Numbered from the stretch's first letter, positions 43,866-53,351 are shown. The stretch is DNA of 64,000 nucleotides from Allacma fusca (GCA_947179485.1 OX359249.1:55067402-55131401), one strand, 5' to 3'. Translations and numbers: made by a program. Notes: generated from the letters alone by a model not told the origin.

Positions 43866-46800
43866 TATATAGAATATTTGAGCGTAAAACAACATTTGTT
43901 AAAATAAAATATTTTATCTGAAAAGCTTTTACCTCCCGCAATAAAATTTAAGACCTACTCTAGATAAACCGGTCAAATGTGTAAGTAATAGCTCGACCAA
44001 TTTTTTAAATCAGGTGTTATCCAGTTAGAAATTTTTCAGTTACAATTAGCAATTCAAATTGAAAACTCTTCGATTTAATGATTGTATACATGTAGCAAAA
44101 TTTTTGAGACATAACCTTCAGACCAGTGACGAACAAATAATTTCATCGACTTAAGGTTTATATATAAAAAATGTGAAACAGAATTCGATTTGCAAAGAAC
44201 GGGTAGACGTTTTTAATTCTAAAATAAACCCCCAATAAGATGTAACAATTGAAACAACGTCTTTGATTCGGACGTTATTTGTTAATGACACAAAAATCAA
44301 GTTATGTCCCGTACTTTATATAGCTATATACATACTAGTCATATTTAGAATTTTTGAGCGTAACTCTTCCATTAAATAATTGTATACATGTAGCAAAATT
44401 TTTGAGACATATCCTTCAGACCAGTGACGAACAAATCATTTCATGGACTTAAGGTTTATATATAAAAAATGTTAAACAGAATTCGATTTGCAAAGAACGG
44501 GTAGACGTTTTTAATTCTAAAATAAACCCCCAATAAGATGTAACAATTGAAACAACGTCTTTGATTCGGACGTTTTTTGTTAATGACACAAAAATCAAGT
44601 TATGTCCCAAACTTTATATAGCTATATACATACTAGTCAAATTTAGAATTTTTGAACGTAAAACAACATTTGTTAAAATAAAATATTTAACTGAAAAACT
44701 TAACTCCAGCAATGAAATCTAAGACCTACTCTAGATAAACCGGACGATCGTGTAAGTTATAGCTCGATCTATTGATTTTTTAATACGGTGTTATCCTGTT
44801 AGAAATTTTGTAGTTATAATTGACAATTCAAATTGAAAACCTCTTCCATTAATTGATTATATACATGTTAAAATTTTTTTGAGACATAACCTTCAGGCCA
44901 GTGACGACCAAATAATTTCATCGAATTAAGGTTTATATATAAAAAATGTTGAACAGATTTCGATTTGCAAAGAATGGGTAGACGTTATTATTTCTAAAAT
45001 AAACCCCCAATAAGATGTAACAATTGAAACAACGTCTTTGATTCGGACGTTATTTGTTAATGACACAAAAATCAAGTTATGTCCCGTACTTTATATAGCT
45101 ATACACATACTAGTCATATATAGAATATTTGAGCGTAAAACAACATTTGTTAAAATAAAATATTTTATCTGAAAAGCTTTTACCTCCCGCAATAAAATTT
45201 AAGACCTACTCTAGATAAACCGGTCAAATGTGTAAGTAATAGCTCGACCAATTTTTTAAATCAGGTGTTATCCAGTTAGAAATTTTTCAGTTACAATTAG
45301 CAATTCAAATTGAAAACTCTTCGATTTAATGATTGTATACATGTAGCAAAATTTTTGAGACATAACCTTCAGACCAGTGACGAACAAATAATTTCATCGA
45401 CTTAAGGTTTATATATAAAACTGTGAAACAGAATTCGATTTGCAAAGAACGGGTAGACGTTTTTAATTCTAAAATAAACCCCCAATAAGATGTAACAATT
45501 GAAACAACGTCTTTGATTCGGACGTTATTTGTTAATGACACAAAAATCAAGTTATGTCCCGTACTTTATAAACCTATATACATACTAGTCAAATTTAGAA
45601 TTTTTGAACGTAAAACAACATTTGTTAAAATAAAACATTTAACTGAAAAACTTAACTCCAGCAATGAAATCTAAGACCTACTCTAGATAAACCGGACGAT
45701 CGTGTAAGTTATAGCTCGAACTATTGATTTTTTAATACGGTGTTATCCTGTTAGAAATTTTGTAGTTATAATTGACAATTCAAATTGAAAACCTCTTCCA
45801 TTAATTGATTATATACATGTTAAAATTTTTTTGAGACATAACCTTCAGGCCAGTGACGACCAAATAATTTCATCGAATTAAGGTTTATATATAAAAAATG
45901 TTAAACAGATTTCGATTTGCAAAGAATGGGTAGACGTTTTTAATTCTAAAATTAACCCCCAATAAGATGTAACAATTGAAACAACGTCTTTGATTCGGAC
46001 GTTATTTGTTAATGACACAAAAATCAAGTTATGTCCCGTACTTTATATAGCTATACACATACTAGTCATATATAGAATATTTGAGCGTAAAACAACATTT
46101 GTTAAAATAAAATATTTTATCTGAAAAGCTTTTACCTCCCGCAATAAAATTTAAGACCTACTCTAGATAAACCGGTCAAATGTGTAAGTAATAGCTCGAC
46201 CAATTTTTTAAATCAGGTGTTATCCAGTTAGAAATTTTTCAGTTACAATTAGCAATTCAAATTGAAAACTCTTCGATTTAATGATTGTATACATGTAGCA
46301 AAATTTTTGAGACATAACCTTCAGACCAGTGACGAACAAATAATTTCATCGACTTAAGGTTTATATATAAAAAATGTGAAACAGAATTCGATTTGCAAAG
46401 AACGGGTAGACGTTTTTAATTCTAAAATAAACCCCCAATAAGATGTAACAATTGAAACAACGTCTTTGATTCGGACGTTATTTGTTAATGACACAAAAAT
46501 CAAGTTATGTCCCGTACTTTATATACCTATATACATACTAGTCAAATTTAGAATTTTTGAGCGTAAAACAACATTTGTTAAAATAAAATATTTTAACTGA
46601 AAAACTTAACTCCAGCAATGAAATCTAAGACCTACTCTAGATAAACCGGACGATCGTGTAAGTTATAGCTCGAACTATTGATTTTTTAATACGGTGTTAT
46701 CCTGTTAGAAATTTTTTAGTTATAATTGACAATTCAAATTGAAAAACTCTTCCATTAATTGATTATATACATGTTAAAATTTTTTTGAGACATAACCTTC

Positions 46801-49130
46801 AGGCCAGTGACGACCAAATAATTTCATCGAATTAAGGTTTATATATAAAAAATGTTAAACAGATTTCGATTTGCAAAGAATGGGTAGACGTTTTTAATTC
46901 TAAAATTAACCCCCAAATAAGATGTAACAATTGAAAGAACGTCTTTGATTCGGACGTTATTTGTTAATGACACAAAAATCAAGTTATGTCCCGTACTTTA
47001 TATAGCTATATACATACTAGTCAAATTTAGAATTTTTGAACGTAAAACAACATTTGTTAAAATAAAATATTTAACTGAAAAACTTAACTCCAGCAATGAA
47101 ATCTAAGACCTACTCTAGATAAACCGGACGATCGTGTAAGTTATAGCTCGAACTATTGATTTTTTAATACGGTGTTATCCTGTTAGAAATTTTGTAGTTA
47201 TAATTGACAATTCAAATTGAAAACCTCTTCCATTAATTGATTATATACATGTTAAAATTTTTTTGAGACATAACCTTCAGGCCAGTGACGACCAAATAAT
47301 TTCATCGAATTAAGGTTTATATATAAAAAATGTTGAACAGATTTCGATTTGCAAAGAATGGGTAGACGTTATTAATTCTAAAATAAACCCCCAATAAGAT
47401 GTAGCAATTGAAAGAACGTCTTTGATTCGGACGTTATTTGTTAATGACACAAAAATCAAGTTATGTCACGTACTTTATATAGCTATACACATACTAGTCA
47501 TATATAGAATATTTGAGCGTAAAACAACATTTGTTAAAATAAAATATTTTATCTGAAAAGCTTTTACCTCCCGCAATAAAATTTAAGACCTACTCTAGAT
47601 AAACCGGTCAAATGTGTAAGTAATAGCTCGACCAATTTTTTAAATCAGGTGTTATCCAGTTAGAAATTTTTCAGTTACAATTAGCAATTCAAATTGAAAA
47701 CTCTTCGATTCAATGATTGTATACATGTAGCAAAATTTTTGAGACATAACCTTCAGACCAGTGACGAACAAATAATTTCATCGACTTAAGGTTTATATAT
47801 AAAAAATGTGAAACAGAATTCGATTTGCAAAGAACGGGTAGACGTTTTTAATTCTAAAATAAACCCCCAATAAGATGTAACAATTGAAACAACGTCTTTG
47901 ATTCGGACGTTATTTGTTAATGACACAAAAATCAAGTTATGTCCCGTACTTTATAAACCTATATACATACTAGTCAAATTTAGAATTTTTGAACGTAAAA
48001 CAACATTTGTTAAAATAAAACATTTAACTGAAAAACTTAACTCCAGCAATGAAATCTAAGACCTACTCTAGATAAACCGGACGATCGTGTAAGTTATAGC
48101 TCGAACTATTGATTTTTTAATACGGTGTTATCCTGTTAGAAATTTTGTAGTTATAATTGACAATTCAAATTGAAAACCTCTTCCATTAATTGATTATATA
48201 CATGTTAAAATTTTTTTGAGACATAACCTTCAGGCCAGTGACGACCAAATAATTTCATCGAATTAAGGTTTATATATAAAAAATGTTGAACAGATTTCGA
48301 TTTGCAAAGAACGGGTAGACGTTTTTAATTCTAAAATAAACCCTCAATAAGATGTAACAATTGAAACAACGTCTTTGATTCGGGCGTTATTTGTTAATGA
48401 CACAAAAATCAAGTTATGTCCCGTACTTCATATAGCTATACACATACTAGTCATATATAGAATTTTTGAGCGTAAAACAACATTTGTTAAAATAAAATAT
48501 TTTATCTGAAAAGCTTTTACCTCCCGCAATAAAATTTAAGACCTACTCTAGATAAACCGGTCAAATGTGTAAGTAATAGCTCGACCAATTTTTTAAATCA
48601 GGTGTTATCCAGTTAGAAATTTTTCAGTTACAATTAACAATTCAAACTGAAAACTCTTCAATTTAATGATTGTATACATGTAGCAAAATTTTTGAGACAT
48701 AACCTTCAGACCAGTGACGAACAAATCATTTCATCGACTTAAGGTTTATATATTAAAAAATGTGAAACAGAATTCGATTTGCAAAGAATGGGTAGACATT
48801 TTTATTTGAATTCTAAAAAAACTCAATAAGATGTAATATTTTTTAACAACGTCTTTGATTCAGACGTTATTTGTTAGTGACACAAAAATCAAGTTATGTC
48901 CCGTACTTTATATAGCTATATACATACTAGTCAAATTTAGAATTTTTGAGCGTAAAACAACATTTGTTAAAATAAAATATTCGAACTGAAGAAATTAACT
49001 CCCGCAATGAAATCTAAGACCTACTCTAGATAAACCGGACGATCGTGTAAGTTATAGCTCGAACTATTGATTTTTTAATACGGTGTTATCCAGTTAGAAA
49101 TTTTTTAGTTATAATTGACAATTCAAATTA
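43865..49130 (+). repeat. Sat-A zone 10: 953-bp dimers and 1430-bp trimers up to the array end
   Basis: The ATATATAG-type marker continues at about 45115, 46068, 47500 and 48453. The spacings of 953, 1432 and 953 bp correspond to two, three and two monomers of about 477 bp. The last monomer before the array end (about 48650-49130) is more divergent, as is usual for satellite edges. Confidence 0.75.
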
Positions 49131-49359
49131 GTCGTCCGAATCAAAGACGTTGTTTCAATTGTTACATCTTATTGGGGGTTTATTTTAGAATTAAAAACGT
49201 CTACCCGTTCTTTGCAAATCGAATTCTGTTGAACATTTTTATATATATAAACCTTAAGTCGATGAAATTATTTGTTCTTCAATGGTCTGAAGGTTGTCTC
49301 AAAAATTTTGCTACATGCATACAATCATTAAATGGAAGAGTTTTTCAATTTGAATTGTA
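49131..49359 (-). repeat. inverted Sat-A fragment at the array boundary
   Basis: Directly after ACAATTCAAATTA at 49118-49130 the sequence switches to the complement of a Sat-A monomer. Read on the minus strand from 49359 it runs CAATTCAAATTG, CTCTTCCATTTAATGATTG, CCTTCAGACCA, TTCGATTTGCAAAGAACGGG, CCCCCAATAAGATG and GTCTTTGATTCGGAC, in the order seen in the array. About 229 bp, roughly half a monomer, is inverted. Confidence 0.9.
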
Positions 49360-49399
49360 GTTCTTCCGTCAAAAGTTGGTAAATCGAGTTTTGGTAGCT

Positions 49400-49753
49400 T
49401 CACCAATGCGGTTGCAGCCTGACCACTTCTCCCCCAACATTGCCTCCATCGATATAAGGTGCTTCTCCAATAACAATTTTCCTGATTATTACTTTCAGCG
49501 TGTGATTACCTTCGTAATACTTGTCACTAATCTCATTGAAAGCTTCTTCCTGGGCTTCCATTTCTGCCTCTTGACAAGTAATCATGATTTCATCCGACAG
49601 CTCATTAAATTCAATCCAAATTTCTTTCAACTGATCCGAAAGAATTTCAGTGTCATCAGCATCTAACGGCTGGGATATGTGTGTGTCAATTTTATTCTTT
49701 GCCCTCGTCAGCTTTCTCTTAAGATTCCTACGTTTCCTCAAAAGATCATCCAT
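49400..49753 (-). CDS. hypothetical 117-aa ORF, possible gag-like retrotransposon fragment
   Basis: This open frame of 117 codons starts at an ATG (complement of 49751-49753) and begins MDDLLRKRRNLKRKL. It is strongly basic for about 25 residues (Lys/Arg-rich), then acidic and helical-looking, with Leu/Ile spacing and runs such as EAEMEAQEEAFNEI that suggest a coiled coil. It ends near ...RLQPHW. An ATG-proximal basic stretch followed by charged coiled-coil helices resembles the N-terminal part of gag-like polyproteins of insect BEL/Pao retrotransposons. This is recognition of style only: no zinc knuckle, protease or reverse transcriptase follows. The open frame extends 11 codons upstream of the ATG. 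It is flanked by satellite on one side and non-coding DNA on the other, so it is probably a stranded fragment. It could also be an exon of an unrecognised gene. Confidence 0.35.
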   Translation of the reverse strand: MDDLLRKRRNLKRKLTRAKNKIDTHISQPLDADDTEILSDQLKEIWIEFNELSDEIMITCQEAEMEAQEEAFNEISDKYYEGNHTLKVIIRKIVIGEAPYIDGGNVGGEVVRLQPHW

Positions 49754-49786
49754 TGTAGGTCTCAACGATTTTTCAAATAAATCCAC

Positions 49787-50359
49787 ACAAACGAATACAG
49801 ATAATTCTATCCGGTTCAGTAAGGACCAAAAATAATGTAGACTTTTGTTTCCGTCAATTCCAGGTGATAAAAGTTTACATGGAGTTATAAGTAATTAAAA
49901 GAAAGTAATTATGAACAAAGCCAATTTTATTTCATCACTCACAAAAATCATGTCTTCTCAATCACCGTTCTTTTCATACTTTTCATGTATGTATCTATCA
50001 TAGAAAATCTAATTTTTGTGACGCTATCTTATAATATCAATTTTCTTGATTTTCAAACTATTATTTAGTTTGCCACTTATTATTTACAAACATAATTCAT
50101 ATTATATCCTTAACATCATCATTTATAAACTACAATTTCTGTCTGAACAACTTCATTTAAGTAATCGTTTAAAGGTGTTAATTTCAAGGAGAAGGAAAAC
50201 GGTAGACAATTGTACCCAAAATTTTAAAAAATAATTTAAAAATTTCAGAAAAATTTATTTGGTACTTATGGGTTACTTAAAAAATTTGAAAGATAATTTC
50301 ATATTTAAAATGCTAAGATACATGAAAATTAAACCCAAAAATTTGCTTGGATGTAACGT
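49787..50359. other. AT-rich sequence without recognisable gene
   Basis: Very AT-rich DNA between the gag-like fragment and the hAT-type MITE. Only short open frames occur, on either strand, and none has a recognisable motif. No terminal repeats that would bound a retrotransposon were seen. Confidence 0.6.
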
Positions 50360-50367
50360 ATTTGTAC

Positions 50368-50915
50368 CAGAGATGCGCAAAAGAAATAGCCTTCCTTCAA
50401 GCCTTCGAAGGCGAAAATTCAGTAAAAATTTCCCCTTCTACATATCTTAGAATAAAGCCCTCTAAAAAATCTGCCTTCCGTCACCCTTCCTTCCAAAATA
50501 TTTACACTCGTTTTTGCCTTCAGCCTTCTTTTAAAAAATAGCCTTCCTTCAATTTTAAACTACAAACCGCTTAAAAACGTTTTGCACCAGTAGGATTCAG
50601 TGCAGTGAAGAGAGCGGGCACACATTGTCAGTTGTGAGTTCACGAATTGACTGCATTGTTGCGCGAGCAGCAAAACGTCGTTTCATATGGTATGCTTACA
50701 CGTTATAGATATGTCGTGTACCTGGAAGCCTTCACGGCCTTAGATGGCTAATATTTACGAAGCCTTCCTTCACAATCCTTCATTGCTAGTTTTTGTGAAG
50801 GCTTCCTTCAACCTTCAGAAAAAAGTATCCTCATCCTTCCATTCCTTCTGTAACGTTAAGAAAGTTACCTTTTCGCCTTCTTGGAAGGCTAGCCTTCGAA
50901 GGCTGCGCATCTCTG
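50368..50915. mobile_element. non-autonomous hAT-type MITE, 548 bp
   Basis: The element begins CAGAGATGCGCA and ends with the exact complement TGCGCATCTCTG, a 12-bp terminal inverted repeat. It is flanked by a perfect 8-bp target duplication, ATTTGTAC, at 50360-50367 and 50916-50923. A CAGxG terminus with an 8-bp duplication is the signature of the hAT superfamily. The interior carries many copies of a GCCTTC / GCCTTCCTTCA motif (near 50389, 50473, 50515, 50541, 50726, 50759, 50798 and 50878-50902) and a self-complementary GCCTTCGAAGGC near both ends. Such subterminal repeats are typical transposase-binding sites. An inner inverted pair, AAACGTTTTGC / GCAAAACGTCG, lies near 50573 and 50681. 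There is no transposase, so it would depend on a hAT element elsewhere. Confidence 0.9.
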
Positions 50916-50961
50916 ATTTGTACACACACTCTCGTCTCGCTAGAACTCTGAGCAAAAGTAT

Positions 50962-51410
50962 CATGCCAGTGAGATGCGGCGTTTGATTTAAAAGTGCCAA
51001 TACTCCCTCGCAGTCCTCCCTGACCCTTGAATTATTCATTACACCCTTTCATGAATCTCTCTGGAATTTTTATGTAACAATAAATAAATAAATAAAAGTG
51101 ACCTTGGAAACAAACTTAACGCAAATGATTCGCTTTAAACATGAATCACAATGGTTCTTACCTCGATCTTGAATCGACGAAGCACTTACGCGGCTCTATT
51201 TCGTCGATACGAGGTTTGGTTATACGTTGTGACTTGTTTTCTTTCAGCCGAATTTTCTATTAAAGTTACTTGAGCATTTTGAAGTTTAAAAGTGGAAAAC
51301 AAAATAGCTTAAGTGCTTCATCGATGCAAGATCGAGATAAGTTCCATTGTGATTCGAGTATTGGGACTTTTAAATCAAACGCTGCAGCTCACTGGCATGT
51401 TGAGCGAGTA
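50962..51410. repeat. imperfect inverted repeat with interrupted left arm
   Basis: The right arm (about 51309-51410) is complementary to two separated left-arm pieces. One is 50962-51006, containing CATGCCAGTGAG and GCGTTTGATTTAAAAGT. The other is 51141-51188, containing GAATCACAATGG, CCTCGATCTTG and GAAGCACTTA. The stretch 51007-51140, with TAAATAAATAAATAAA inside, interrupts the left arm and has no partner. The loop is about 51189-51308. The arms are diverged, so this is an old foldback or inverted duplication. Terminal repeats with a target duplication were not found. Confidence 0.65.
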
Positions 51411-51566
51411 TGTACATGCATGTTTTTGAAATGCGACCAAAGCGCAAAGCGAAGCAGAGGCAGAATTCGTCTAAGTTCCAAGTCATTTCAGGCAACTAAA
51501 AGCAGGTTGTACGTCCTAGTACACTAACACTATTACTAAAAATTACATTTTCGCTCAATACACACA

Positions 51567-51572
51567 TCAGTT
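51567..51572 (+). promoter_or_regulatory. possible initiator (TCAGTT) of the Rpn10 copy
   Basis: TCAGTT matches the arthropod initiator consensus TCAGTY and lies 97 bases upstream of the ancestral ATG, a reasonable distance for a transcription start. A GGATC that could pass as a downstream promoter element is at 51598-51602, about two bases off the ideal spacing. No TATA box was seen at the right distance. Six-base matches arise by chance, so this is weak. Confidence 0.2.
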
Positions 51573-51668
51573 CACAAAAAGACGTCAAGTGTAGTGCGGA
51601 TCTGAATTCTGATCAAAATAACTTAAGTTACTTCCTCAGCAACTCTCAATCTTCAAAACACATTCGAA

Positions 51669-51694
51669 ATGGTTTTGGAAAGTACTATGATATG
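51669..51694 (+). other. Rpn10: Rpn10 pseudogene exon 1 (coding part)
   Basis: Starts at ATG and encodes MVLESTMI plus two bases of a Cys codon. It ends at a good donor, ATG|GTAAGT. Joined to exon 2 it gives the family start [20 protein letters not shown] without any correction. Intron 1 is 175 bp and ends TTTCAG. Confidence 0.9.
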
Positions 51695-51950
51695 GTAAGT
51701 ATTTCATTTCTGTCACAAAGGATGGTGGGTCATTCATGAATTTGTGACATGACGAAAGTAGTAGAGAATTTGTATTTATTTAGAATTGTGCACATATGTA
51801 CCGTGTAAATATTGGAAGTTGATTGAATGTAATGTGCAATAATATTTTGACTGTCTTGTATCATTTCAGTGTGGACAATAGTGACTACATGAGAAATGGG
51901 GACTTCGTCCCAACTAGAATGGCTGCTATGCAAGATGCGGTGAATATTGT

Positions 51951-52660
51951 GGGTCAGGCTAGAACCGAGAACAGAGGACAGTGGAGAACAGAGAGGCTAG
52001 AAGTGAGGACAACCGAGAACAGAGGAGAAGAAGTGGGGACGAAAGAACCGAGAACAGAGAACAGGATCACTGAGAACAAAATCACTGAGGACAAAATCAC
52101 TGAGGACAAAATCACTGAGGACAAAATCACTGAGGACAAAATCACTGAGGACAAGATCTGAGAACTGAGGACATGATCTGGGGCATATCGCTGGCTGATG
52201 TGAGGACAAGAACTCAGAGCTTGGGAAAGATCACTGGGGACCCGATCCAAGAACAGATCACTGGGTACAAAAAATAAGATTTAATTTGTAGGGTTCAAAA
52301 TAAAAAAAATGTTGTACTTAAAAACTTATAATTCGCAGCAATTTAGATAATACTGTGAGTTGGGACTTTTTGAGAATTGCAAGTTTTTAGGTACAACAAT
52401 TTAATATTTTTTCAAGTATGACCCTAAAAATTTAATCTTATTTCTTACACCCAGTTCTTGTCCCCACTGATCTTGTCCTCAGTGATCTTGTCCCCACTTA
52501 TCTTATCCTCAGTGATCCTGTTCTCTGTTCTCGGTTCTAGCCGAAAGTGTCCTCGGCTCTTGCGTCCCCTCTTCTTGTCCTCTGTTCTCGGTTGTCCTCA
52601 CTTCTAGCCTCTCTGTTCTCTGTTCTCAACTGTCCTCTGTTCTCGGTTCTAGCCTGACCC
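51951..52660. mobile_element. 710-bp foldback MITE inserted in Rpn10 exon 2
   Basis: Starts GGGTCAGGCTAGAACCGAGA and ends with its complement. Almost the whole element is an inverted repeat: the arms run inwards for about 340-390 bp each, to a small loop near 52340-52370. The arms carry GAGAACAGAG and GACAAAATCACTGAG-like tandem repeats and then an AT-rich stem sharing AATAAGATT and TTGTAC-TAAAAACTT. It is flanked by a perfect 8-bp duplication, AATATTGT, at 51943-51950 and 52661-52668. There is no transposase. An 8-bp duplication fits hAT, P or Merlin-type elements. The terminal GGGTC is not the usual hAT CAGxG, so the superfamily is left open. Repeat-rich long arms also recall Foldback-type elements. 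Confidence 0.93.
52064..52155 (+). repeat. 15-bp tandem repeat in the left arm of the foldback MITE
   Basis: About six head-to-tail copies of a 15-bp unit ATCACTGAGGACAAA. As the period is a multiple of three, it creates an open frame encoding a repeated KITED peptide, which reads through from the broken Rpn10 exon 2 and stops at TGA 52159-52161. The right arm carries fewer and more varied copies in the complementary orientation (near 52462-52521). Confidence 0.85.
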
Positions 52661-53102
52661 AATATTGTTTCTATGCGAAAGGTCCGCTCGAATCCGGAGA
52701 ACGACGTTGGTCTGTTGACCCTAACAAGGTATTAAGTATTTCGTTTAACATGGGGTCATAAACAATTGGGATAGTTTGATGACTGCAGTTGAGAAATTGG
52801 AGGGAAGTTTGTATGTGATTTATAAAAATGTGAACCATTTTTGTGGTGAGTGGTGTTACTTTAACTGAGCGGTAGAACTTTCTGACGTGTTAATTGTATT
52901 GTTAAATGTGGAGTTAATGCAACCTTGGGCAATGAGAGTTTTAATTTCGTTGTGTATGTAGATTACTTGTTTAAAGATGGTTCCTTTTTGTGGCGGTTTG
53001 TTGGATTGATGGGGTTTTTTGGTGTTTAGTTCAGGTTTCGAATCAGAGTGGGAGGGAAAATGCTTCTTTGATGGTGTAAGTAATTATTTTAAATTGTATT
53101 AG

Positions 53103-53240
53103 GAGCAGCTCAAAAGTTTAACATTTTTAACAACGGATCAGTCGACATTAATGTCGAAAATGCTTGCTGTACAACCCAGTGGAGATCTGAAACTTATGTC
53201 GGGATTATGAGTAGCGCATTCGGCGTTGAAACATCGTCAA
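53103..53240 (+). other. Rpn10: Rpn10 pseudogene exon 3 with nonsense codon
   Basis: 46 codons in frame from the first base, between acceptor GTATTAG and donor CAA|GTGAGT. It encodes the middle of the VWA domain: LTFLTTD, LMSKMLAVQPSGDL, and VAHSALKHRQ. At 53208-53210 TGA stands where the family has Arg in the GIRxAH motif, so a CGA to TGA transition is the simplest cause. Confidence 0.87.
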
Positions 53241-53351
53241 GTGAGTATTTTTATCCCAGAGCTAATGTGAAGTGGACATTGGGATTTCCATATTGTTTTT
53301 AGAGATCATAAAGGGAAAATGAAAGACATTTTCGGTTTTTGAAAATAATAG

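Larger units (their letters stand above)
3028..49130 (+). repeat. Sat-A: about 46-kb tandem satellite, monomer about 480 bp
   Basis: Landmark motifs recur throughout in the same order: a 14-bp palindrome TATATAGCTATATA, ACTAGTCA, GAGCGTAAAACAACATTTG, CTCCAGCAATGAAATCTAAG, ACGATCGTGTAAG, TTATCCAG, CCTTCAGACCAG, TTCGATTTGCAAAGAACGGG, and the hairpin AACGTCT-N7-AGACGTT. Successive landmark positions (3331, 3809, 4290, 4770, 5254) give a monomer of 478-484 bp, so about 95-100 monomers fit in the block. Three sequence classes are distinguishable. Type A has GTAGCAAAATGTTTGAGACG and CCAAGCCGAAC. Type B has GTTAAAAAATGTTTGAGACA and CCAGGGACGAAC. Type C has AAACCGGACGATCG and GATTCGGACG. The open frames inside it are short, differ between copies and are not genes. 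A structural or heterochromatic role is an inference only. Confidence 0.97.
51870..52728 (+). other. Rpn10: Rpn10 pseudogene exon 2, split by a transposon
   Basis: The left part (51870-51950) encodes [18 protein letters not shown] and continues to DAVNI. The right part resumes after the element and encodes VSMRKVRSNPEN then DVGLLTLT. Removing the element and one copy of the 8-bp duplication restores an open frame across the insertion site. The exon ends near 52728 before GTATTA. This donor leaves two bases after the ACA codon, while exon 3 reads in frame from its first base. The only nearby alternative donor (GT at 52736) would include TAA. Confidence 0.88.

Noticed and set aside
3028..49130. 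CENP-B-box-like word TTCG...CGGG in each Sat-A monomer
   Set aside because: The CENP-B box needs TTCG and CGGG separated by 7 bases; here the spacing is 12 bases (TTCG-N12-CGGG), so the resemblance is superficial.
3028..49130. Direct-repeat array as a CRISPR-like structure
   Set aside because: The repeats are contiguous about 480-bp monomers without short repeat/unique spacer alternation, in a eukaryotic context with introns and telomere repeats.
33007..49360. 60-96-codon open frames inside Sat-A and its inverted fragment
   Set aside because: They are chance open stretches in an AT-rich repeat, present only in copies with certain point variants, and show no domain or consistent start.
51954..52250. 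98-codon and 70-codon minus-strand frames in the foldback element
   Set aside because: They are low-complexity frames created by the 15-bp and 10-bp tandem repeats of the transposon arm, not protein genes.
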